Below, piece after piece: positions 7,901 through 12,688 of a stretch of 12,688 nucleotides of DNA. The DNA lies in assembly GCA_002317115.1 (NCBI GenBank), contig DCIP01000239.1, forward strand, positions 1 through 12,688, given 5' to 3'. The stretch comes from Candidatus Scybalocola fimicaballi (GTDB lineage: Bacteria; Bacteroidota; Bacteroidia; Bacteroidales; Paludibacteraceae). The notes under the pieces are model-generated. The model was not told the DNA's origin. It did no database searches and worked only from the letters and a program-made list of their open reading frames with translations. The translations under genes and the position numbers were made by a program. Every line of letters begins with the position of its first letter. Positions within the stretch are counted from its first letter, which is position 1.

Positions 7901-10009
7901 TGTTCTGTTGGCCAAGATATCCACACAGTTACGCTCCATAGTATATGTAGCGTGGTTAGGATACTCGTTACTTACCCAATCCTCAAAGTTTGAACCTGAG
8001 ATTGTACTTGTCAAACAGATACGTGGATTAAGTGTATCTCTTGCGACGACGCGGAATGACACAGAGTCGATTGTGGCATCCAATCCACCAGTCTTGAATC
8101 CTGGCACATCACCGATATTCCAAACGATCTTACCTCCGCTGAACTTACCACCGTTAGAGATGCTTACGACCTCATAGTTAGGATCAATCTCTGTCTCAAT
8201 CTTAACTCCCTTAGCATCCGCGCTACCATAGTTACGATACTGAACAGTGTAGTCGATTGGATCATCAACGTAAGCGTATGTCTTATCCACTGACATATAT
8301 ACCTTCATGTTGGCAGCCGACTTCATGTCGCTTGCTGGATGCCAGTTACCTGTGTAAGTCAACAATGGCAAGCAACGGAACCATCCATGGAAGTATTTAG
8401 GCATACTCTCGATGTATCTCTCATCATCTGTCAAAGCGCTCGACTCTCCAGATGCGTCATCCCACATCAACTCACTCTGGCGATACATGTCGGCGATCAA
8501 ATCCAAATCCTCATTGATAACAACGGCTGGAGCGGCACAACCCAAAGCATAGTTAGCACCGTAGTGCGACAACACGCCTCCTTCAGTGTTATAACACATC
8601 TTGATCTGAGCAGGTCCCCAGAACGATGGCTGACCTGGGTCTGGAGAAGCACCCAACTTACCACACCACTTTCCAGAACCGTCCATTGCAGGAGGCTCCT
8701 TCATTAGTGCAGCTGCACGTAGAGCCATATCATACTCACTTGTGTTTGAACCCTTCTCAATCTGGTGAGTAGTAGGATTCCAAGTGTATTCAGGAGCGCC
8801 ATGCCACAAATAGTTCTGTGCCATACGCCACATTGTACGGAAGTCCTCACCCTCACTAAAGTTAGTGAATGTAGGTTTTCCATCTGTTGCCATGTTTGTT
8901 GTACCAAGACTCGAAACTAATCCTTGCGCATAAGCCTGACCGCACAACCAGTCGGAAGATGCCTCTGCACGTTTGTACTGGCCAATCTGCCAATCGTTAG
9001 CCTCGACGTCGCCACTCTCAAACCATTTAGCGAACTCATTATAATATGCTGGAGCACAGTAGTCGGTGTGAGTGTTACCGTCTCCACCACCACCTGAGAT
9101 ATTACTAAACTGTGAAATATCTGGATATGTAGTCTGAGTATTTCTCCAAGAAGAGACCTCTTTACCCTTGTTACCACCCTTAACATAACCGTCGACACCG
9201 ATATTACCACTCATGTGACCACCCTGATAAAGAGTACCGTCGCCATTAATTGATGTATAATTGAATGTATCAACGAATGCCTTCAAGAAATCTTCTGCAG
9301 CCTCTTTGTAAGAGATTGGCTTGCCATTAAAGTCAAGGACAGGTTTGCCATCCTGCATCATAAACTCACCCCACTGCTTGTAGGCGATTAGTAGGGCCAT
9401 TGCGATATCATCATCACCGTCGGTAGCCGAACCGTGATTTTCTTCTGTACTTCCCTCCATCGCATAACAGATTGGAAGACCACCACCAAACTCATAGTTT
9501 GGAAGTCTCACCTTACCATCCTGATATCTCACACGATGCGGGATTCGGTTATCGTGGATCCACATCCACAAACCGTTGAATGTCGCCTGGTCAGCAAAGA
9601 TTGCCGCAGCCAACATCATATATCCATCTCCCTCAGTACAGAACTCTGCTCCACCCTGAGGCATCTCTTTATCTCCAAACTTACGGAAATTGTTGAAAGT
9701 GATATAAGGCACACCACAATGTGTACCGCCATCGTATCTACAACGGTGGCTCATGATTTCGTATGCCTCACGACCAGTCTTTTCCATGTCGGCATGAGTA
9801 ACACCTTCAGCATTATATTTTGCCAAAGTCTTACCTGTCTTATATTCCAAGAACTGAGGATAAGGGAACGCCGGATTTCCTGAGTTGATGTTTACTTTTA
9901 CATAACTGCCAGAACTCCATGTACGAGAGCTTCCTTGTGCAAACGCACTACCGAGGCTACACGTTATGGTGCAAAGCACCGCCATTAGTTTGATAGTAAA
10001 TTTACCCAT
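1934..10009 (-). CDS. Giant T9SS-secreted glycoside hydrolase family 8 protein with DUF11 and Ig-like modules
   Basis: A 2691-residue secreted polysaccharide hydrolase; GH8 enzymes invert beta-1,4 bonds in glucan, xylan or chitosan, and the substrate cannot be told here. Residues 1-25 are a Sec signal peptide (cleavage near AFA|QG). The GH8 region spans about 28-560, longer than the usual 350-400. It has CTEGDGYMMLAAAIF with candidate acid Glu126, the full GH8 signature ATDGDDDIAMALLIAYKQW (195-213, Asp197), and YCAPAYYNEFAKWF (317-330) preceded by Asp316, a candidate base. Three DUF11-like sandwiches start near 565, 700 and 1098; the last two carry inserts of about 240 and 185 residues. About 14 Ig-like modules fill about 1412-2600. 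The C-terminus (about 2603-2691), with SVITPNNDGVNDAF and VTIFDRYGKKLAEI, is a CHU_C type B T9SS sorting domain. The product should be exported and released or surface-attached. The ATG follows a weak AGGG and is fixed by the signal peptide. No frameshift or stop interrupts the gene, and terminators bound it on both sides. Confidence 0.9.
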   Translation of the reverse strand: MGKFTIKLMAVLCTITCSLGSAFAQGSSRTWSSGSYVKVNINSGNPAFPYPQFLEYKTGKTLAKYNAEGVTHADMEKTGREAYEIMSHRCRYDGGTHCGVPYITFNNFRKFGDKEMPQGGAEFCTEGDGYMMLAAAIFADQATFNGLWMWIHDNRIPHRVRYQDGKVRLPNYEFGGGLPICYAMEGSTEENHGSATDGDDDIAMALLIAYKQWGEFMMQDGKPVLDFNGKPISYKEAAEDFLKAFVDTFNYTSINGDGTLYQGGHMSGNIGVDGYVKGGNKGKEVSSWRNTQTTYPDISQFSNISGGGGDGNTHTDYCAPAYYNEFAKWFESGDVEANDWQIGQYKRAEASSDWLCGQAYAQGLVSSLGTTNMATDGKPTFTNFSEGEDFRTMWRMAQNYLWHGAPEYTWNPTTHQIEKGSNTSEYDMALRAAALMKEPPAMDGSGKWCGKLGASPDPGQPSFWGPAQIKMCYNTEGGVLSHYGANYALGCAAPAVVINEDLDLIADMYRQSELMWDDASGESSALTDDERYIESMPKYFHGWFRCLPLLTYTGNWHPASDMKSAANMKVYMSVDKTYAYVDDPIDYTVQYRNYGSADAKGVKIETEIDPNYEVVSISNGGKFSGGKIVWNIGDVPGFKTGGLDATIDSVSFRVVARDTLNPRICLTSTISGSNFEDWVSNEYPNHATYTMERNCVDILANRTLMIKKKANRTKLNPNDAVTFTVEFSNSSEGGEGSWMNGGRDHVNLSYGNTIMESYGFRQFYRFWNDAHEAYIDLGNYRMSYFMNDGAAIGLYDEADNPTGWTFQLDNGNDMTKYGWMPNGATTKFTYQKLPTGSDEHGKWNQRIMIQFPKTLMATTTHVYDKLDSKYLLHKGGWGPCFFRTVLKTNPAQQVTERVKDDWSYDPKLEINNLDGQAQIYTLVSPNFADYNNLGYDVTVHSRYACDPLDNDNYDRVLVEEFDGYTWRRIIGRGPLPGREAYDVTVIDTIPYELEWVCWKDSTALKDDKGEKIKATYTPAANPKSAGYTGIVKWTIPTMLVGEQDKLVYMCKARDLGCPDVDDTYYMNVAWISSKTDSPDSSRVELMTTCTELPPQAEPQDALFKKASKKKVMIGDDISYTLTFKNTLGSTTDVDCKSTSGLIKLGNGILPEIGTKGYKLQTKGDGTPFFFAHDHCYGADGEVFFTIEDGSNNQETYIVFRYEGGTPGKADFKGVAMKIMVNKDGKNFFGFYLYDNGKQIDAQGTSWQDSPITFMGSSTEVKFKFVLKGEKLYMYINDEDDEWTNVAKDWNVTAKGPGYFGAYVNSNGNASCQMSQFKTNLDYAFDITIGDDLPAELSDITNISDKGTYDASKHTITWPTFATTAKDAMAPNDSVVYTFDATVDACDKFVNNYGWATVYGLDSLKVLNTVECGEVECDLTEVVASLALEEICDGDSTYIKTVATPKSKNYTYEFFSGKTSLNEKPIKADSFFVKETGSYSVTVYNEEIPGCKLSSDPVKLTVNPLPEKALENGVALCDGESLDLSKAGIEGFDLTWYIDNVGAFEVEDLNIDGENVHGEYYYTVTDKTTKCTGAIQMMEVSKEAIPAVPTVTSPKEFAVGVGKEDITKLATSEDGRVVWYESETSTDSLRTPIMVSVATEDTITYYVSAISKGGCESEREKVVIYITSSNKPKVSDTTLCIGETVDVTALVETPEKGQTLIWCDASGAPVDEPTPFKSETPGETKYYVKSTNGTAESDVAEITITTVGVGSAITAPVSYCEDATAEKLVATTDASSLSEYVKADNASKFEWYLGGVKLDDDALTPSTSKVSSTTTNTYKVVPTYTIAKDHVCKGDTTTLDVTVKHIDAPAVNNVITYTLGDTLTDGTFKNLLAQDESAVTPGKDMTLVWYDEDMKELTSAPVPTADKSMTVDVKLKYYVSQKDEDGCESVLSDVDVIVSLTPVPKTKVARFCEDVAAEDRIEDYVEKTDPTYTLKWYDADKSKGGIETSAPVISTAKTSSQPTDTTTYYVCQVDEGGAESSTVPVKVIVYARPQLKTHFDTVCSRAVNLDTMWVVSNDVSNVYSSFTDESGAPLNNPNAIDKTGHYKVMGYFKMPNDTTIKCQSSNPEEIYVEIHRIDSLSIVGAASACPDASVELDALVKGDTYDADLTYTWNLTNNSTKPETGNFVSDALTKPTKFEVTVSDGYCTKKADYTVKIGQGEVKGSIIFTEKNGNTETISAHGDPISFYACGENYTLLADLESDDNKFNWSNGETAQTISLTEAGEYEVTFVNECETSQKIVVYDAGIKNNTISKDTILCEGAKYAMELKFTCSETPSVEWQLDGSPISTSNSISIASAKASDAGKYTYTITNRNCVVDETYGELTVSEAPKFTKIADDTTVCEGSTVAIGLKSLTPSTAKIEWESNSTLTATGLEAAVSPTETTTYRFSVSQTGGCEVKDSILVDVEEPIEFTVSPTDTIVCMSANKINLSTKITAGKPRKYSWKNDAGDELSTSPIFKAPADLIGETVYTVSLSNGVCEAVTAKSTIKVVGYPSIEAVDQKGYRDVTIIPSANNESTDVMYKVDNSEFQTSDRFNNLKYGSHTAYIMDEYGCKSDFEFITEAPGIEFPSVITPNNDGVNDAFMSETVAEAYPDAKVTIFDRYGKKLAEIKGDESWDGMYLGKRMPSTDYWYEIWIDEIRKKYVGHFTLINE
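2210..5752 (-). repeat. Array of about 14 diverged Ig-like modules in the giant protein
   Basis: Encodes residues of about 1420-2600. Modules of about 75-95 residues recur with a C-x-G-type start (for example ALCDGESLDL, TTLCIGETVDV, TVCEGSTVAIG), a central Trp (WYD, WQLDG, WKND), a Tyr-rich strand (YYVS, YTYTIT, YRFSVS) and a closing GCES/NCVV/GCEV turn. The module near 2285-2366 has the classic Ig strand DAGKYTYTITN. Such arrays are usual in T9SS type B proteins, where they act as spacers or binding modules. The modules are diverged at DNA level, so this is not a collapsed tandem repeat. Exact borders and the count (13-14) are by eye. Confidence 0.75.
6044..6601 (-). other. Concanavalin-like insert interrupting the third DUF11-like domain
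   Basis: Encodes residues of about 1137-1322. It separates ISYTLTFKNTLGS (1117-1129) from FDITIGDDLPAELSDI (1324-1339). The strand pattern (TPFFFAHDHCY, EVFFTIEDGS, YIVFRYEG, NFFGFYLYDNG, VKFKFVLKGEKLYMYINDED, GPGYFGAYVNSNG) resembles LamG or laminin-type concanavalin-like sandwiches, including the late strand-turn-strand with an aromatic-rich edge. A glycan-binding role is plausible but unproven. Confidence 0.55.
7085..7804 (-). other. Insert interrupting the second DUF11-like domain
   Basis: Encodes residues of about 736-975. The DUF11 strand VTFTVEFSN (721-729) breaks off here and the fold resumes at YDVTVIDTIPYELEWV (981-996). The insert is rich in aromatic residues and Gly/Asn, with beta-strand-like alternation around 772-800 (AYIDLGNY, IGLYDE, WTFQLDNGN) and an RIMIQFP strand. 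I do not recognise a family; a jelly-roll or other carbohydrate-binding sandwich is a guess from composition. Confidence 0.5.
8330..9928 (-). other. Region encoding the enlarged GH8 catalytic domain
   Basis: Encodes residues of about 28-560 of the giant protein. Visible GH8 landmarks in order: the TEGDGY-ML helix with Glu126, FNGLWMW (144-150), the Asp197 signature, the YCAPAYY segment near 317, and a closing HGWFRCLPLLTYTGNW (541-556). Extra material relative to a typical GH8 barrel includes a Cys-containing segment at 84-110 (Cys90, Cys98), a glycine-rich stretch at 258-315 and a long insert at about 370-470. Boundaries are by eye. Confidence 0.75.
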
Positions 10010-10041
10010 ATATTAAACCCTATTACAATTCGAAATTATAC

Positions 10042-10061
10042 ATGTGTTTAGATGTGTTTAG
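10042..10061. repeat. Perfect tandem duplication (2 x 10 bp) in the giant gene's leader
   Basis: ATGTGTTTAG at 10042-10051 is repeated exactly at 10052-10061. It lies 33-52 bases upstream of the giant gene's ATG, between the candidate -7 box (10074-10081) and the start codon, so it would be transcribed. It may be a binding site for a regulator (two direct half-sites one helical turn apart) or simple slippage. Confidence 0.6.
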
Positions 10062-10073
10062 TTTTAGAGTAAG

Positions 10074-10081
10074 CAAAAATA
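10074..10081 (-). promoter_or_regulatory. Candidate -7 element of the giant GH8 gene
   Basis: Minus-strand TATTTTTG matches the Bacteroidetes -7 consensus TAnnTTTG exactly, in a very AT-rich stretch. It predicts transcription from about 10067 and a leader of about 58 bases containing the 10-bp tandem duplication. No good -33 TTG is seen at the usual 17-21-base spacing, which could mean an activator-dependent promoter or a wrong call. Confidence 0.4.
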
Positions 10082-10155
10082 GTAATATTTTCAATTTTCA
10101 TCACCCATTTTAAAAAATTTATTGACAAGCACGACTTTTGAACTATCAATTTAAT

Positions 10156-10192
10156 AAAAAAGTCGGAGCGGATTACCAAAACCAGCCCCGAC
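10156..10192 (-). terminator. Intrinsic terminator of the beta-helix/CBM6 gene
   Basis: On the minus strand GTCGGGGC (10185-10192) pairs with GCTCCGAC (10162-10169) as an 8-bp stem including one G-U pair, around a 15-base loop, followed by six T residues (10156-10161). It lies 22 bases after the TAA stop at 10214-10216. On the plus strand the pair becomes an A-C mismatch and no T-tract follows, so it works on the minus strand only. It separates the beta-helix gene from the giant gene. Confidence 0.8.
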
Positions 10193-10213
10193 AAAAAATA
10201 AATTGTAATAAGG

Positions 10214-12688
10214 TTATTTCATGATAATGAGCTGAGTCTTACCATTGCTGAATTTTAATGCGTAAATTCCAGCAGGCAATCCTTTTTCTTTTATTTGTTT
10301 AGCCGCATCGACGTCGCTGCTGGCAACGATTGTAGCCAAGCGTCGTCCCATCATATCCACCACAGTGGTTTCTGTTGGCTCTGCCACAATGTCGATATTA
10401 CCAGTCAACTCGCCAAGTCCCTCCTTAGTGTCGGCAAAGGCAATCCAATCGATGTTGGCGTATGCTCCACTGATTCTGATTCGTAGGATATGCTCACCCG
10501 AAGTAATCTCCGATGTTTTGCCACTCACTGTAGTATAGGTGTTCCAGTTGTCGGTCTGTGGTATCTTGACGGTGTCGGCAATCTGTGTACCGTCGACCAT
10601 CATAATGAAACTTGAGAAATCCAATCCACTTGCGACGTGAGCCTTGTAGAAATACTCCGCCGATTTCTCCACGTTGATTGTGTACTCGGTCCACTCGCCT
10701 TCTTGAGTATAACCGATTGCAAAACCTTTGACATCACTGATTGAGTCGACTGTGACAATATCCACTCCGTCGTTACGATACTGTGTGCCTTGATTCTCCA
10801 CATCCTTATCGTAGTAGGCGATTCCCTGTCCACCTAAATCATAATCTTCCATCTCAATCTTGCCAGGAATGATAAATGCCGACTCGTATGGCTCCTGTGG
10901 AATGGACTCGGCAAAGTTTGGCAACGGAATCATCTTATTCTTTATGCCTTTGTATTTTGCCTCAATACCAGCATTGCTGATGACGTTCTTATCGCTTCCG
11001 TCATTGTCGTGGGCATAATTAGTGCCACACTGGTTGCAGGCTGTCCCCTTCGGAGCATTCACAGCCACATTATAAGCAATCTCGAATCCACTTGTTCCCT
11101 CATCCTGATAGATTGGGCAAGTCCAGTAGTCAGCCCAGTTTGAGCCATTGATATCGTGGCTATAATTATACATGATCTGACCATTCTTTCCTTGGTTGGA
11201 AAGAGTGTAGATGGCAGCACCGTCGCAAAGCAATCTTGCGATATGGTGGATCTCATTATAGTTGATCTTGTTGCCATCCATCGCAGTCTGGTTCTTTGTC
11301 CAACCAAAACCTACGGAGATTCCTGTGTAATTAGCATACGATACTTCGTTATGCTCAATCACAATATATCTCGGATAGCCACCAAGAATCGGCACACCAC
11401 CCTGAATCTCATTAGTTGTGTTGTGGACGTAGTTGTTCTTCACCGTGTCGCGAGTACATATCTCATCTTTATCAGATGGATTATAACCTTTGTGAATCTC
11501 AGTCAAGGAATCCGGAGCAAACTTGCCGATTGATATACTTGATCCTCCAATCTCAGTGAAGACGTTGCCCTCAATACGAGTGTCGTTAGTTCCAGAGGTG
11601 AAATCAAGACCAGTTGCTGCCATCTGAGTGAAGATATTATCTTCAAAAGTGACACGGCTTGCGTTTGTCACCTCCACACCAGCGTTAGGATGCCAAAGCA
11701 TAAACTCATTAGATTTCAAATAGCCTCTGTCCTCCACTTTCACTGCATACTGTCCGGCTTGGAGATTAAGCAAACCCTCTCTGCTCGGACGCATGAAATT
11801 AGTGTGAGCAAAGACAATACCGCTGAAGGAGATATTCTGCACCTTGTTCTTTGTGCTTTCTCCAGCGACTTGTATCAAAGTCTCAAGATTAGGAGCCACC
11901 ACATTAGCCGTCGTCATATCCTCACCCTCACGAGGCATATAATAAAGAGTATTTTTATCCTCGTCGAGATACCACTCTCCTGCCATATCCAAAAGCGACA
12001 TGTCATTCTCAAGATAGTAGCACTGCTGTTTTGGAGGATTACTCATAAATGCAGTTCCAAGCATCGGATAAGCTCTACGGAAAAGACGAGTACGCTCAGG
12101 ATCCTGTGGGATGATCTTACAAGTGTTGCCATTATACTTCACATCCTCGATTCTAAGCACCTGGTCTGCCCACGCCACCATCACATGGATCTCCGATTTC
12201 TTGATATTCTCAAGTTTCTTGATCTGGTCAGTGTAGACGTCGAAAGCCCTGCCGAAAGTATCGACCTTTGCAAGACGGTTGAAATAGTGGTCGCCATTAG
12301 CCTTGACATTAGGATGACGTGCTCTGATGGCTTTCTTCCCGTTGACATATAGCTGACGGAATCTATTCTCCACTCCTTTGACACACCAGATATTCTTATC
12401 TGCGTCGTAAAGTTCCCATCCGTTCACCGGAACTCCTCCCGTCACCAACGGAGTCTCACCGGGAGCAGCTTTGTAGCGGACATAATGTCCATTAGTTCCA
12501 CCGTCGGCATTGGAAAGACGCAAAGTGCTGGTAAGCTGATATGTGCCCTCATGAAGATAGACGTTGATATCTTCCGACATTGATTTATTTACTCCACGCA
12601 CTGCGCGCTGAGCCTGCTCCAAAGTCTTGAAGGGAGCAGTCATCGTACCCTCTGAAGCATCATTACCGCTTGGAGAGACGTGGAAATC
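10214..12688 (-). CDS. Secreted beta-helix glycosidase-like protein with CBM6 and T9SS tail (5' end outside window)
   Basis: The frame is open to the window edge, so the gene is incomplete. The Met codon at 12643 is internal, because the 15 codons before it (DFHVSPSGNDASEGT) complete the VSP-GND-GT-PFKTLEQA opening of many beta-helix enzymes. Numbering from the first visible codon, about 1-590 is a right-handed parallel beta-helix with FRQLYVNGKKAIRARHPN (110-127), GEWYLDEDKNTLYYMP (237-252) and repeated N-N-F/H-N coils. The conserved late motifs CDGAAIYTLS (Asp489) and IYQDEGTSG (Asp529) are candidate catalytic acids 40 residues apart. This pattern is closest, from memory, to family GH141 (xylanase/alpha-fucosidase); pectate-lyase-like or GH120 relatives are alternatives. 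Residues of about 606-755 form a CBM6-like sandwich (IEMEDYD, GVDIV, GYTQEGEWTEYTINV, IDWIAF). The tail (about 772-824: VVDMMGRRLA, GLPAGIYALKFSNGKTQLII) is a type A-like T9SS sorting domain. Presumably secreted; its signal peptide is not visible. Confidence 0.85.
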   Translation of the reverse strand, partial: DFHVSPSGNDASEGTMTAPFKTLEQAQRAVRGVNKSMSEDINVYLHEGTYQLTSTLRLSNADGGTNGHYVRYKAAPGETPLVTGGVPVNGWELYDADKNIWCVKGVENRFRQLYVNGKKAIRARHPNVKANGDHYFNRLAKVDTFGRAFDVYTDQIKKLENIKKSEIHVMVAWADQVLRIEDVKYNGNTCKIIPQDPERTRLFRRAYPMLGTAFMSNPPKQQCYYLENDMSLLDMAGEWYLDEDKNTLYYMPREGEDMTTANVVAPNLETLIQVAGESTKNKVQNISFSGIVFAHTNFMRPSREGLLNLQAGQYAVKVEDRGYLKSNEFMLWHPNAGVEVTNASRVTFEDNIFTQMAATGLDFTSGTNDTRIEGNVFTEIGGSSISIGKFAPDSLTEIHKGYNPSDKDEICTRDTVKNNYVHNTTNEIQGGVPILGGYPRYIVIEHNEVSYANYTGISVGFGWTKNQTAMDGNKINYNEIHHIARLLCDGAAIYTLSNQGKNGQIMYNYSHDINGSNWADYWTCPIYQDEGTSGFEIAYNVAVNAPKGTACNQCGTNYAHDNDGSDKNVISNAGIEAKYKGIKNKMIPLPNFAESIPQEPYESAFIIPGKIEMEDYDLGGQGIAYYDKDVENQGTQYRNDGVDIVTVDSISDVKGFAIGYTQEGEWTEYTINVEKSAEYFYKAHVASGLDFSSFIMMVDGTQIADTVKIPQTDNWNTYTTVSGKTSEITSGEHILRIRISGAYANIDWIAFADTKEGLGELTGNIDIVAEPTETTVVDMMGRRLATIVASSDVDAAKQIKEKGLPAGIYALKFSNGKTQLIIMK

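Noticed and set aside
11690..12352. Plus-strand open frame of 220 codons opposite the beta-helix gene
   Set aside because: The minus-strand frame carries conserved beta-helix motifs throughout this stretch. The plus-strand product is rich in Ser, His and Ile without domain structure, as expected of an antisense shadow.
12641..12643. Met codon at 12643 as the true start of the beta-helix gene
   Set aside because: The 15 upstream codons are open and complete the conserved N-terminal beta-helix motif, and no signal peptide follows this Met although the protein has a secretion tail.
1..12688. A new defence, phage or mobile system
   Set aside because: No transposase, integrase, nuclease, toxin-antitoxin pair, CRISPR repeat or phage gene is seen on either strand. 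The coding content is two secreted carbohydrate-active proteins and two cellular genes.

Overview
The window looks like a chromosomal segment from a Bacteroidota bacterium, most likely of the order Bacteroidales. Two proteins end in type IX secretion system (T9SS) sorting domains, which are restricted to this phylum. A near-perfect Bacteroidetes promoter (TTG, 19 bases, TAnnTTTG) lies before the sugar-phosphate isomerase gene, Shine-Dalgarno sequences are weak, and the isomerase has the short single-domain form known from Bacteroides. All four genes are on the minus strand, so reading order runs from high to low coordinates.

Layout, in transcription order. (1) 12688-10214: a secreted right-handed beta-helix glycosidase-like protein with a CBM6-like carbohydrate-binding module and a type A-like T9SS tail. 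Its 5' end lies outside the window. A strong intrinsic terminator follows. (2) 10009-1934: one uninterrupted gene of 2691 codons. It encodes a signal peptide, an enlarged glycoside hydrolase family 8 (GH8) domain carrying the complete family signature, three DUF11-like beta-sandwich domains (two of them split by large insertions), about 14 Ig-like modules, and a CHU_C (type B) T9SS sorting domain. Its leader has a perfect 10-bp tandem duplication, and a strong terminator follows the stop codon. (3) 1829-867: an AT-richer gene for a membrane-anchored, DjlA-like co-chaperone with two membrane segments, a TerB-like helical region and a C-terminal J-domain. (4) 756-154: a KdsD-type D-arabinose-5-phosphate isomerase, with its own well-defined promoter. 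The last 150 bases contain two palindromic hairpins that look like an intergenic repeat.

The two large genes form a secreted polysaccharide-degrading pair exported through T9SS rather than a SusC/SusD-type lipoprotein system. No SusC/D, sensor or regulator is visible in the window. A terminator separates them, so they are neighbours by function more than by a shared transcript. The two small genes are housekeeping or envelope functions (proteostasis at the membrane, Kdo synthesis for lipopolysaccharide). The most unusual object is the giant GH8 protein: the enlarged catalytic domain, the DUF11 domains interrupted at equivalent positions, and a patchy cysteine pattern along the Ig array. I see no CRISPR array, tRNA, rRNA, transposase or phage gene.
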